This document shows, piece by piece, positions 54,770-63,929 of a stretch of DNA of 64,000 bases. The DNA is taken from the NCBI RefSeq assembly GCF_020042345.1, contig NZ_CP083387.1, forward strand, positions 4,774,001 to 4,838,000. Reading direction: 5' to 3'. The first letter of the stretch is position 1, and each line of letters begins with the position of its first letter. The DNA comes from Arachidicoccus terrestris (lineage in GTDB: Bacteria; Bacteroidota; Bacteroidia; Chitinophagales; Chitinophagaceae). Under the pieces are notes generated by a model that was not told where the DNA came from, did not search any database, and saw nothing but the letters and a program-made list of their open reading frames with translations. The position numbers and the translations under genes were made by a program.

Positions 54770-55243
54770 TCACAAAGGTGAAATGGTCCCGAAAAGACTT
54801 TTAAACTCCCTTATAAACGGATCAATCTGTGTGGATTTCGGGAAAGTTCTTACTTTGACGTTTCCCTGCGATGTTTTTACCAGCACATCCGACTCTACCC
54901 TTTTCCCCCTTTGATAATGTGTCGCAACAAAAACGTCCAGCGGATCCGACAAGCTATATCTCTTGCTATAAAGACCAAACAGGTACTGTTTGGTCATCTC
55001 ATGGCTCGCGGGAACAATCTTGATACGGACCACCCCGATGGCCAGCCAATACAGCGACAAGATCACCCATGCGGGTGCCAAGGACCGGATAGCCACATTA
55101 AAAGACTGAAAATCAAAAATATACCCTCGCGCAAACACTGAAATACTCCAAACCAATAATACAGCACCCATGATCAATATGAACGAATTGATGGCATGCG
55201 TAACAAATCCATCCTGTCGCTGTTTAAAAAATTTCCGTTCCAT
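54770..55243 (-). CDS. Small membrane protein, PH-like C-terminal domain (second of pair)
   Basis: 157 residues from 55243 (MERKFFKQRQDGF); the ATG follows the previous stop by one base, which argues for translational coupling. Two hydrophobic helices (about 18-40 and 62-85) are followed by a beta-rich cytoplasmic part (RYSLSDPLDVFVAT, ESDVLVKTSQGNVKVRTF) similar in plan to bacterial PH domains. Function unknown. It is a paralogue in layout of the upstream gene. Confidence 0.65.
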   Translation of the reverse strand: MERKFFKQRQDGFVTHAINSFILIMGAVLLVWSISVFARGYIFDFQSFNVAIRSLAPAWVILSLYWLAIGVVRIKIVPASHEMTKQYLFGLYSKRYSLSDPLDVFVATHYQRGKRVESDVLVKTSQGNVKVRTFPKSTQIDPFIREFKSLFGTISPL

Positions 55244-55244
55244 G

Positions 55245-55718
55245 CTAGTAAAGGATTTGGTTAATAACCGGTAAGATTCTGGCTTCAAATTCTTCCGCGT
55301 TTTTATTTTGGTTGGCAAACAGACCACCATACCGGGGCATCAGCCTATATCCCTGCCCGTGCCGGTCTTCTTTTAGCAGCATTACATAATAATCACTCTT
55401 CCCTGGTGCCGTTACCTTTTCAAAGCGATCAATCTGGCTTCCCTCAAAGGTACGGGTGGACAGGAATTTGGGCACCGTCACCCTTTTATTCGTTAAATCG
55501 AACACCGCGTTTTGCCGGGACTGAAAATAGGCATACAAGGCAGCACATAGAGAAAGCAAGGCAAACAAATACAGTAGCAGAGCGGCCTGCGGCATGGTCA
55601 GCGCCATAGCCAGGCTGATACCCAAAATAACAAGCCAGGCCACTATCCGGAGGTTCATTTTAGATCTTGCAAACAAATCAATTTCAACTCTGTCATGGGT
55701 AATAACGTATTTCATCAT
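55245..55718 (-). CDS. Small membrane protein, PH-like C-terminal domain (first of pair)
   Basis: 157 residues from 55718 (MMKYVITHDRVEID), preferred over 55787 because it gives a compact N-terminus. Helices lie at about 25-44 and 47-66. The C-terminal part (FDLTNKRVTVPKF, GSQIDRFEKV, YYVMLLKED) alternates like a PH or DUF304 domain. Unknown role; the two genes probably make a complex. Confidence 0.65.
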   Translation of the reverse strand: MMKYVITHDRVEIDLFARSKMNLRIVAWLVILGISLAMALTMPQAALLLYLFALLSLCAALYAYFQSRQNAVFDLTNKRVTVPKFLSTRTFEGSQIDRFEKVTAPGKSDYYVMLLKEDRHGQGYRLMPRYGGLFANQNKNAEEFEARILPVINQILY

Positions 55719-55969
55719 CGAAAGTTTTATATGTAGCCTTAAACGAACTGCACTGTATGTCCCGAAGCCTGTCCTGACTAGCAGCAAATCTAAGAAATAA
55801 TCATGCGGGTCATAGAGACTACAAGTTTATTCATTTGTTCTGATATCAACAAAAAATAGTTCTTACAAAGGTGTATGTCTCTATGAAAACCCGTGCGCTT
55901 TTCACCCACTTAAACCCAAATAAACGCTTACCCTATTCCACTGTAATCTCTTCAATAGCAAGATTTTTT

Positions 55970-56453
55970 CTAATCTTCTTCTGTCATTACTTGTGCTATA
56001 CGTTGAATGAGTTCTTGATTATTTGATTCGTAACTGATGTCACTGGTAGTGTAACTGCTTAAAGAAATGGCTTTGCAGACGTCAGTTAATTCCCCTTTTT
56101 CGTATGTTTCAGAAGATTTAATTAATTGACTTGAAACCTCTGCCCTCGATTTCTTTAAAGGAATTTCAATCAAATCTATCCCTAGATGACCTCCAATCCA
56201 CAATAGAATTTCTAAACTGAAATTATTTTCTTTACCCTGGACCCATTTATTAACCAGTTGCGGACTTACATCCATTTTTTCCGCCAATTCTCTTTGACTC
56301 TCGTCCTAATTCTTTCAGGCGCTTCAAAATTAAAATTTAAATTTTTTGCGCGGCTCTTCTTAATTTCCCTTTGGCATTTTGTTCCTTGGCCCACTGCATG
56401 GTGTTCGATTCGTCCTCAGACACCAGTGCCAAAAACTTCTCCCGGTTTGTCAT
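55970..56453 (-). pseudogene. Broken XRE-family antitoxin-like regulator
   Basis: Read leftward from the ATG at 56453 it begins MTNREKFLALVSEDESNTM and reaches AAQKI. A TAA (56337-56339) then interrupts it, and the frame goes on as ILILKRLKELGRE. At about 56297 the frame shifts, and the track continues as QRELAEKMDVSPQLVNKWVQG to a stop at 55970. Joined, this is the usual antitoxin-like protein (MTNKEKFLALVS start, then helix-turn-helix). One nonsense change and one frameshift have inactivated it. No toxin gene is next to it. Confidence 0.8.
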
Positions 56454-56669
56454 AACTATAGTTTTTTATGAAAACTTAATTGCCCTGCTTAAGGGCTATC
56501 TTTTCTTCTTATCGGCAATTTTCTCAATATCTCCGCGTAGCATTAATGGTTCATCCGTCTACGTTCTTCCAGCCAGCAACCCGAATAGCTCAAAGGTAAA
56601 TATAAATCAATAGAGATCAATTTTCCTGCAAATTCGCGGCCACTGAATTCTTATATGTAACAATACACA

Positions 56670-59603
56670 TCATATACTCCTGGGATCCGGCTTTAACGGC
56701 ATACGGGCACATTTTTCAACCTCAATGGCCGCGCATCCAAAATCCTTCACCACTTTACCCTGTATCAGGTACACGCCGTTACCCTGCAAGGGAAACTGTT
56801 TTAACTGCGCCGGAAAATGGATCGTATCTATAAAATCACCGTTCACATCCAGAAAAGTCCCAAACTTCATGACCGCTCCGGTTTTGGTACGCACCTGCTT
56901 ATCGCAGACAAAATCACCGACAACCCGGACGGTCAGCCCTTCCAGGCCTGTTAAATCCTTTCCGCTCGCCGTTCCCCTGTAATCGCTTTTTAAAAGGTCG
57001 AACATACTGCCGGACACGGGAAATCCCAGCAGTTCAATTTCATCATAGAGATCTTCCAGCAGGCTGGTTTCCAGTTTGGGCAACACCGGCTTTTTTGCGG
57101 TGTTTTCAAAAAGACTGGCCTGCCGCTGCGGCTTATAGCTGCTCAGGAGTAAATGCGCCTCCCAAAGCAACTCTTTTTTTCCGGTACCCATATGGCGAAA
57201 AGCCCCCGAGCGGATGAGAATGATGAGCTGCTCCAGCCCGGCGCCCGTTCGGAGCGCGAAGTTCTCCAGACTGGTATAGTCTCCACCACGGAGCCACTGT
57301 TCAGCGATACGTGCCGACAAGTCACCCTCCAGGTTCAGTATCGAGTCAAAACCCAGATAAATATCCTTACCCGAAATAGAGGCGCCCAGCACACTTCTGT
57401 TAACACAGGGAAGGCCAATCACGCCGCCTGCCTTTCTAGCCTCATTGACATACACTTTTCTCTGATAAAAGCCTCCATAGTTATTTAAAACCGCCACCAT
57501 AAACTCTCTGGGGTAATAGGTTTTCAGAAAGAGACTCTGGTAGCTTTCCACGGCAAAAGAAGCACTATGGGCCTTATTAAAGGAATACCCGGCAAAGCTC
57601 TCCATCTGCCGCCAGATCTCTTTAGAGGTTGTATCCGGATAGCCAGCCCTCAGGCAGTGATCAAAAAACTTATCCCTAATGGCATCCAGTTGTTCCGTAT
57701 TGCGGGTCTTGCCGCTCATCATCCGTCTAAGCACATCCGCGTCGGCCAGATCCAGCCCGCCGTAATGATGACCAATCTTCATAACATCTTCCTGGTACAC
57801 CATCACCCCGTAGGTATCTTGCAGCTGCTCTTTAAATACCCGATGCGGATAAACCGCTTTATCCGGATCGAGATGCCGTTCAATATAAGCTTTCATCATG
57901 CCGGAGGCAGCCACCCCGGGGCGGATTATCGAACTGGCTGCCACCAGCGTCGGATAATTATCACATCGTAGCTTGGTCAGCAGTTGCAGCATCGCAGGGC
58001 TTTCAATATAAAAACAGCCAATCGTGTTAGCCGACCTTAGCTGGGCAGCCATCTTTTCATCGGAGAAAAAACGACGCGGATTGTCCGTGCTGACAATTTC
58101 CCCCAGGTTTTGCCGAATCAGCTCCTTACAGTCCTTAATATGCCCGATCCCCCTTTGCGAAAGGATATCAAACTTCTCAAAACCGATCTGCTCCGCCACA
58201 TACATATCAAACTGTGCCGTCGGCAGTCCTTTGGGCGGGTAATCCAGAGCGCAATAACTGGTCATAGGGCGTTCAGAAATTAATACGCCTGAAGCGTGAA
58301 TGGTCCTTTGGTTCGGAAAATCAGCCATCTGCTGATAGACTGAAAGTATCATATCCGTGACCTCGTTTTTATTCGCTGTATGCTCCGGCTCATGAATGAG
58401 CCGGTCAATCTCAGCCTTCGGCAGGCCATAGACCTTGCCGAGCTCCCGGATACTGCTTCTGGAGCGAAAAGTACTTGTCGCCCCCATGAGCGCCACATGG
58501 CCCGCCTGATAGCGATGCATGATATAGTCATATATATCATCCCGGTTATTCCAGCTAAAATCCACATCAAAATCCGGTGGTATTTTTCGTTTCGGATTCA
58601 AAAAACGCTCAAAATATAAATTCAGCGCGATGGGGTCCACATCGGTTATGCCCAGACAATAGGCAATAATACTGTTGGCGCCGCTTCCTCTGCCGACATA
58701 GTGATAATTTCTTGTTCTGGCATAACGGCAGATATCATCCGTAATCAGAAAATAGGCGGAAAAGTTTAGATTGTCGATAATGTCCAGCTCTTTTTGAACG
58801 CGGTCAAAAGCCGTTTTATCGTCCTTCCCGTACCGCCTGTAAAAACCGTCCATGGCGTATTTATGCAATAGCCTTTTGTCATCAGACCGGTTACCGGTAA
58901 AAGTCTTCTTATTCTTTACTTCATCAAAATCAAAATTAAAACTACAGGACCGGATCAGCTGACGGGTGTTATCAGTCAGCCTCGGAAAATCGCTGTAGGC
59001 CTGCAAAAGCTGCTCCTTTGGTATCATGGCCTCATCCCTACACCCAGCCTGTTCTTTTTGCAGCTGTGAGATCAGGATATTATGATCAATGGCGCGCAGT
59101 TGCAAATGAAGTCTATAATCCTCTTTGTGAAACGAGACAGCCGACAAGCAAACATATTTACTATAGTTCGAAACGGGTTCCATACGGATTTTACTCAGCT
59201 CACCCGGACGGATACCGATAAATTCATTTTCCTTCAGCAAAGGCACCGCCCGTTTGCCGTAAGGATAGATGACAAATGCATCCGGAAGTTCCGGTGCAAC
59301 GGCGGGCAGCGCCTTTTTCTCTCTATTGGCCCCAGTCATCAGCTCATTTAACTGTTTAAAGCCTGCCAGGTTCCTGGCAATACCGATATAGAGCAGTTCA
59401 TTGCCATTGCGGTATTCCATACCTGCTATTCCATTGAGGCCTTTATCCCGGGTAAGCCTTATAAAATCCAGTACTGCGGAGCTGTTATTGATATCCGTCA
59501 GCACCGCGTTCTCATAGCCCAGGGCCATCATATCCTCAACGATCTGCTCCAGGCTCAGCGTCCCGTAGCGTAAACTGTAATAACTATGAACATTTAATAG
59601 CAT
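56670..59603 (-). CDS. dnaE: DnaE-type DNA polymerase III alpha subunit (mutagenesis-cassette type)
   Basis: 977 residues, shorter than the replicative alpha subunit (about 1,160-1,200). The PHP domain (LNVHSYYSLRYGTLS, LTDINN) is followed by the C-family polymerase core. Its metal-binding Asp motif reads PPDFDVDFSWNNRDDIYDYI, and further blocks read GRGSGANSIIAYCLG, MVYQEDVMKIGHHYGG and SFNKAHSASFAVESYQS. HhH and OB-fold parts are at the end. The paired DinB gene starts 18 bases upstream on the same strand. This layout is typical of damage-inducible error-prone polymerases in Bacteroidota. Any SOS operator is undetected. Confidence 0.9.
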   Translation of the reverse strand: MLLNVHSYYSLRYGTLSLEQIVEDMMALGYENAVLTDINNSSAVLDFIRLTRDKGLNGIAGMEYRNGNELLYIGIARNLAGFKQLNELMTGANREKKALPAVAPELPDAFVIYPYGKRAVPLLKENEFIGIRPGELSKIRMEPVSNYSKYVCLSAVSFHKEDYRLHLQLRAIDHNILISQLQKEQAGCRDEAMIPKEQLLQAYSDFPRLTDNTRQLIRSCSFNFDFDEVKNKKTFTGNRSDDKRLLHKYAMDGFYRRYGKDDKTAFDRVQKELDIIDNLNFSAYFLITDDICRYARTRNYHYVGRGSGANSIIAYCLGITDVDPIALNLYFERFLNPKRKIPPDFDVDFSWNNRDDIYDYIMHRYQAGHVALMGATSTFRSRSSIRELGKVYGLPKAEIDRLIHEPEHTANKNEVTDMILSVYQQMADFPNQRTIHASGVLISERPMTSYCALDYPPKGLPTAQFDMYVAEQIGFEKFDILSQRGIGHIKDCKELIRQNLGEIVSTDNPRRFFSDEKMAAQLRSANTIGCFYIESPAMLQLLTKLRCDNYPTLVAASSIIRPGVAASGMMKAYIERHLDPDKAVYPHRVFKEQLQDTYGVMVYQEDVMKIGHHYGGLDLADADVLRRMMSGKTRNTEQLDAIRDKFFDHCLRAGYPDTTSKEIWRQMESFAGYSFNKAHSASFAVESYQSLFLKTYYPREFMVAVLNNYGGFYQRKVYVNEARKAGGVIGLPCVNRSVLGASISGKDIYLGFDSILNLEGDLSARIAEQWLRGGDYTSLENFALRTGAGLEQLIILIRSGAFRHMGTGKKELLWEAHLLLSSYKPQRQASLFENTAKKPVLPKLETSLLEDLYDEIELLGFPVSGSMFDLLKSDYRGTASGKDLTGLEGLTVRVVGDFVCDKQVRTKTGAVMKFGTFLDVNGDFIDTIHFPAQLKQFPLQGNGVYLIQGKVVKDFGCAAIEVEKCARMPLKPDPRSI

Positions 59604-59621
59604 ATTATTCCCCTGATTTTA

Positions 59622-60761
59622 TTAAAAAACGGAAGCCCGCATGACTTTATCCCTGCCGAAACGGCTCCGGATGCCATCCATGGCCTGCATCAGATTAAGC
59701 TCTTCTTCTACATCGCTGAACAGATCTATCTGATAGGCTCCGCCGACCAGATCACTTAATTTAATCCCGATCAGCCGGATCAGCATTCTTCTGGAATACA
59801 GCTTTTCAAAGAGTTGCATGGCTTTTTCCAGCAGGATCTTTTCTGACGAGGTATAGCCGATTTTCAGTTGCCTGGTAAAAGTTTCAAAATTGGAATAGCG
59901 GATCTTGAGGGTGATACAACCGGTTACCCTTTTTCCACTTCTCAGATCGAAAGCCAGTTCATCAACCATCCCGGCGATCACACGCCTGAGTCGGGTCATA
60001 TCAATCGTATCACGTTCAAAAGTGTTTTCCTTGCTCATGCTTTTTTGTTCACTGTAAGGAAGTACGGGTGCTTCATCTACCCCGTTAGCCTTCCGCCAGA
60101 TGGAAACGCCGTTCGCCCCAAGTACCCTGTGCATGGTTTCCGGTGGCATTTCCTGTAAGGTCTGAATCCTGGAAATACCCATATTACGCAGCTGCAGATA
60201 GGTCTTCTCTCCTACCATCGGTATTTTACGGATCGAAAGCGGCGCCAAAAAAGGCTTTTCCCCTCCGCTGTCCACCTTCCTCTCATTACAGGGCTTGGCT
60301 TCACCGGTAGCGATCTTAGACACCGTTTTATTCACCGAGAGCCCAAAAGAGATCGGTAGACCCGTTTCCTTGATGATCCTTTGCCTCAGCTCCCTGGCCC
60401 ATTTCCAGGAACCAAAGAATTTATCCATACCGGTTATATCCAGGTAATGCTCATCAATACTGGCCTTCTCTACCACCGGTGTCCTTTCTTCTATGATTTG
60501 GGTGACGATCCTGGAAAACCGGCTATATTGATCGTGATCACCCCGCACGATAATACCCTCCGGACAAAGCTGCCTGGCCAGCCGCATCGGCATGGCCGAA
60601 TGCACGCCAAACCTTCTGGCCTCATATGAGCAGGAAGCGACAACGGCCCTATCGGAAAAACCGCCCACAAGAACAGGTTTTCCAATCAGCTCACTGTTTA
60701 AGAGCCGCTCCACCGACACAAAGAATGTATCCAGATCACAATGCACGATTTGCCGTTCCAT
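59622..60761 (-). CDS. dinB: DNA polymerase IV (Y-family, DinB)
   Basis: 379 residues from 60761 (MERQIVHCDLDTFFVSVERL). The Y-family signatures are HCDLDTFFVSVE with the first catalytic Asp, SCSYEARRFGVHSAMP, and the second Asp-Glu site in KASIDEHYLDITGMD. The little-finger domain starts near residue 240. It copies past lesions with low fidelity. The gene lies immediately upstream of the DnaE-type polymerase, giving a two-gene cassette. Confidence 0.93.
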   Translation of the reverse strand: MERQIVHCDLDTFFVSVERLLNSELIGKPVLVGGFSDRAVVASCSYEARRFGVHSAMPMRLARQLCPEGIIVRGDHDQYSRFSRIVTQIIEERTPVVEKASIDEHYLDITGMDKFFGSWKWARELRQRIIKETGLPISFGLSVNKTVSKIATGEAKPCNERKVDSGGEKPFLAPLSIRKIPMVGEKTYLQLRNMGISRIQTLQEMPPETMHRVLGANGVSIWRKANGVDEAPVLPYSEQKSMSKENTFERDTIDMTRLRRVIAGMVDELAFDLRSGKRVTGCITLKIRYSNFETFTRQLKIGYTSSEKILLEKAMQLFEKLYSRRMLIRLIGIKLSDLVGGAYQIDLFSDVEEELNLMQAMDGIRSRFGRDKVMRASVF

Positions 60762-61174
60762 GCTACATTTATTTTGGCATTCATAATACCGCAACACCGG
60801 TTCTCAAAGAACCATTCCTGCTGCGAAGCTCAGAAAATAATTTTAGTAAACAAAATTAATTTTATTAGCACTTAAATGAATATGGCCCAATAAAATATAA
60901 TAAATTGATCGTCAAACACAGATATTTTTTATTAATAAACCTCTACAATATTGTTGATGACCAATCAATTGAATATCTTGTTTTGATATTAACCCTAAGA
61001 CAATTCCTGAGAGCTGGTTCCCATAGGAAAAAGGCATGCCCCTTATCCCTGTTTACTAAATTAAAGCTCCGCCGGATATGGTATACCGCCGCACTTTATC
61101 GCTTGCAGACTAGGCAAAATCCCATAAAATAGTTATATTCGTTATATATATTACTTTCATAAACACCAGTGGAC
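60762..61174. other. Intergenic region (dinB / membrane protein)
   Basis: About 410 bases, divergent. TAATTTTG on the minus strand (60851-60858) matches the -7 consensus for the dinB direction, with no clear -33 partner. TATATTCG at 61134-61141 may serve the gene to the right. No regulator gene of LexA/UmuD type is here, although such a gene often heads dinB-dnaE cassettes. Confidence 0.4.
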
Positions 61175-61741
61175 ATGGAAGAGACTTTTACACACGTCAG
61201 GACGATGATCAGTATCATACTCGGTTTCAGTGTGGCACAGCTGCTAAAAAACAGCGTCAAGCTGATCGATCATAACAAAATCTTCAAACCATACCCCCTG
61301 CACCTGCTTTGGGTGTTTTATGCATTCCTGCTCATCATTCACTTCTGGTGGTGGGAAGCCCGCCTGCGGGATGTCGCGACCTGGAACTTTCTGGAATACC
61401 TGTTTCTTATCCTGTATACCGCGATGTATTTTGCCCTCTGCGTCCTGATATTTCCAGATTCCATCAGTGAATACAAAGGCTTCAAAGACTATTTCTTTTC
61501 AAGAAAGCATTGGTTCTTCTCCTTTCTGATCACTGTTTTTGTCATGGATTTTGCAGATACCCTCTTAAAGGGAAAAGATTATTTTTATACCCTGCACCGG
61601 GAATACCCTATCCGTAACGGCATACACATTCTGCTATGCCTGGCGGGCATCCGTTATAACAATATCCGGTTTCAATACCTGCTACCCATCCTGTTCATCC
61701 TCTATGAATTTGTCTATATTTTCCGGCACTACTTTGTTTAA
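61175..61741 (+). CDS. Integral membrane protein of unknown function
   Basis: 188 residues from the ATG at 61175 (a GTG at 61169 would add two residues). Six hydrophobic segments are visible, separated by short polar loops rich in aromatic and basic residues (FWWWEARLRD, YFFSRKHWFF). It shows no family motif that I know. It stands alone. Confidence 0.65.
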   Translation: MEETFTHVRTMISIILGFSVAQLLKNSVKLIDHNKIFKPYPLHLLWVFYAFLLIIHFWWWEARLRDVATWNFLEYLFLILYTAMYFALCVLIFPDSISEYKGFKDYFFSRKHWFFSFLITVFVMDFADTLLKGKDYFYTLHREYPIRNGIHILLCLAGIRYNNIRFQYLLPILFILYEFVYIFRHYFV

Positions 61742-62076
61742 GATCAAAAAAAACCGCTCCGGCCGATTAAGAAGCGTTTCATCACCCGTATAGGTCCGGT
61801 TTGATGATTGCACTCGTTGCGGCAAATTTTCTGTCATTGGCGTGCGCCTAACTTTTTTATCTTTTTTGGGAAGTTTTCTGTCATTTTTTAGGTATTTCAA
61901 TGAAAACTGTATTATCTTTGTTCCAGCAGCAAACATTGAATGGTCGCCATCCATCAAAATGCGCTGCTGATTGTTTTAGCCTACAATTATTGCCGGATTT
62001 ACCATTTTTTATAACAGCAGGCACTTTGACAGTGTCTGGTATAAAATTATTGCACTACGAATGATATGCCTTATGT
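61742..62076. other. Intergenic region upstream of the Rpn-like gene
   Basis: 335 bases. There is nothing firm in it except an AT-rich stretch just before the start of the next gene. Confidence 0.35.
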
Positions 62077-63086
62077 ATGCCCAAAAAACACCCCGGTTCC
62101 TATGGAATGTATGTTAACAGGTGGGGAAAACTGACCAGTCATGAGGTTCAGGAAAGACCAGATTCCTTAAAAGGTTATAAGAAAGAAGCTGGATCCATAC
62201 AGACTGCCGCTCGACCGCTCAGTAATCGACAACGTGCAGACCTCAAGAAGGATCTTGTTTTCAAACTACTGCTGGGCAGCGAGCAGTATAAAAAGGAAGT
62301 CATACTACCCTTTCACAAAGCCTTCTGGGGGCACCTAACCACTATCCGTGATCTGACACCGGCCATTCCCCCTTTAACAGCCAGCACTGTTGACACCAGA
62401 ACAGTCAATCCGGATGTTGTCTGGCAAGACCCGAAGACAGGGGCTGTTTTCCTAACGGAAATGCAAAGGCGGAGACAGGAATTCTATAGCCAAAGAATCT
62501 CCTTGTATGAGGGGAGGTTCGGGCAACGTTTGCCATTCCCGGTAGTAAATGGGACTATAACCAGGTTCCGGTCTTTGTATTGGGCATAGCGAATTTTAAT
62601 TTGTACAAGCAAGGCCCGACCGATTATCTGCATGAATACGCGAGCATCAACATTGCAGATCACGGTGATATGTTGACCGGTAAGGACTTCAAAATGCTGG
62701 CTGATCTGAAAAAAGCAAAAAAGGTGACACCAGAGCGCTCATCAGAACGATATAAATGGATTTACCTATTGAACAATTTTCATAAGTTGAAAAAGACACC
62801 CGATTTTTTAAGGGGTAGTTATTTTGAAAGGGTTATTGAAATTGCTAACAAATTAAACAGAACTAAAATGGAAGAACTAATGGATTTTATCTCGGATCTT
62901 CACGCGCAAGACCGTCAAAAACGTGCATGTGTAGAAGCCAAAGCAGAAGGAAAAGTTGAAGGGAAAGCAGAATTGATCCAGAATTTCATCGAAAACCGTC
63001 CCAAAGGGTTTAAAATTACGGCAGCGTCCATTGCAGCGCTGTTTGGTGTTGATGAACAAATGGCACAATCAGTTTTATCAGTTTAG
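62077..63086 (+). pseudogene. Frameshifted Rpn-family PD-(D/E)XK nuclease
   Basis: The first frame (62077-62589) carries the nuclease core: DLVFKLLLGSEQYKKEVIL, VNPDVVWQDPKTGAVFLTEMQRRRQEFY (the D...E-x-Q motif). It then runs out of homology at about 62525-62550. There the adjoining frame picks up with PGSKWDYNQVPVFVLGIANFNL and continues to 63086 (RYKWIYLLNNFHKLKKTPDFL, MEELMDFISDLHAQ). The pieces match the single PD-(D/E)XK nuclease-type transposase family (about 300 residues) of Bacteroidota. A one-base change near 62530-62545 explains the break, for instance loss of an A. The C-terminus ends in a small helix-turn-helix-like module. Confidence 0.85.
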
Positions 63087-63138
63087 ATGAGATAACTGAA
63101 ACATCAGTGTCTATAGTTGATTTAGCCGACGGGACCAG

Positions 63139-63182
63139 CAGATCAGGGAGAAGCCATCAGTAAGAGCTTCTCCTCTGATTTG
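63139..63182. other. Hairpin after the Rpn-like gene (first copy)
   Basis: CAGATCAGGGAGAAGC pairs with GCTTCTCCTCTGATTTG (one G-T pair, one bulge). It has no T-tract. Compared with the second copy the stem has changed on both sides, which keeps pairing. Confidence 0.6.
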
Positions 63183-63300
63183 ACCGCCAACATCCAATAA
63201 AAACCTAAACGCTAGATCATAATCGATGTGACGGCATCTGAGCATTACAGTCGACTTAACGGACAAGCATATAAAACACTTAAGAACAAACAAAAAAATA

Positions 63301-63554
63301 TGTCTACAGCACCCAAATATCCTATGGAAGAACTAATGGATTTTATCTCGGAACTTCATGCGCAAGACCGTCAAAAACAAGAATATGCAAAAGCATACAA
63401 AAAAGCATACAAAAAAGCATTCGCAAAATCCAGAGATGAAGCCATCCGGAAATTCATCCAAAACCGTCCCAAATGGTTCAAAGTTACGCCGTCGTCAATA
63501 GCAGCGCTATTTGGGATCAGTGAAAAACAGGCACAATCAATTTTATCAGTTTAG
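63301..63554 (+). CDS. Duplicated C-terminal module of Rpn-like nuclease (stand-alone ORF)
   Basis: 84 residues from 63301 (MSTAPKYPMEELMDFISELHAQ); a start at 63228 is possible. It corresponds to the last 73 residues of the nuclease-type gene to its left, ending IAALFGISEKQAQSILSV. It contains no nuclease core. The middle has an in-frame short repeat, KAYKKAYKKAF. In related proteins this region is a variable DNA-contact or oligomerisation tail, and free-standing copies exist. If translated it could compete with the full protein. Confidence 0.6.
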
Positions 63555-63929
63555 ATGCGATAACTGAAACATCGGTGTCTAAAGCTGATTTAGCCGCGTG
63601 GGCCAGCAGATCAGGGAGGAGCCACCGGTAAACCCTCCTCCCCTGATTTGACTGCTGAATTGCATTGGTAGTGGTGTCGCAAAACAGAAGGGATCATTCA
63701 GCTTATGCCCAGTTTTCCAGGGCCATTATAGCTGTTGCGAACTTAAAAGGCAAACTTCAGCAACCCGATATGGATGTGTTAGTGTTATGATGTGACTCAA
63801 AAATCTCGGCAGTGCCCAACACCCTTAAAAGACAATTAATCACTCTTGGTAGCCCCCAGGTTACAATTTTAACCTGTAAATTGAATGACGATCGATGTCA
63901 AAAGGCCAGTATGGCCTCTAACTCTTCGT
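63555..63929. other. Intergenic region at right end
   Basis: 375 bases, containing the second hairpin. The remainder has no gene that I can support. Confidence 0.4.
63607..63650. other. Hairpin after the duplicated module (second copy)
   Basis: CAGATCAGGGAGGAG pairs with CTCCTCCCCTGATTTG (same layout and bulge as copy one). Base differences from copy one occur on both arms, consistent with a conserved fold. Confidence 0.6.

Larger units (their letters stand above)
62868..63652 (+). repeat. Tandem direct repeat of the 3' module of the Rpn-like gene
   Basis: Segment 62868 to about 63185 and segment 63325 to about 63652 are direct copies, beginning ATGGAAGAACTAATGGATT and continuing past the stop codon into the non-coding hairpin that follows. 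By eye the coding and non-coding parts are highly similar, with the spacer region (KAYKKAYKKAF) divergent. It is a duplication of the 3' gene end, not of the nuclease core. Confidence 0.85.
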
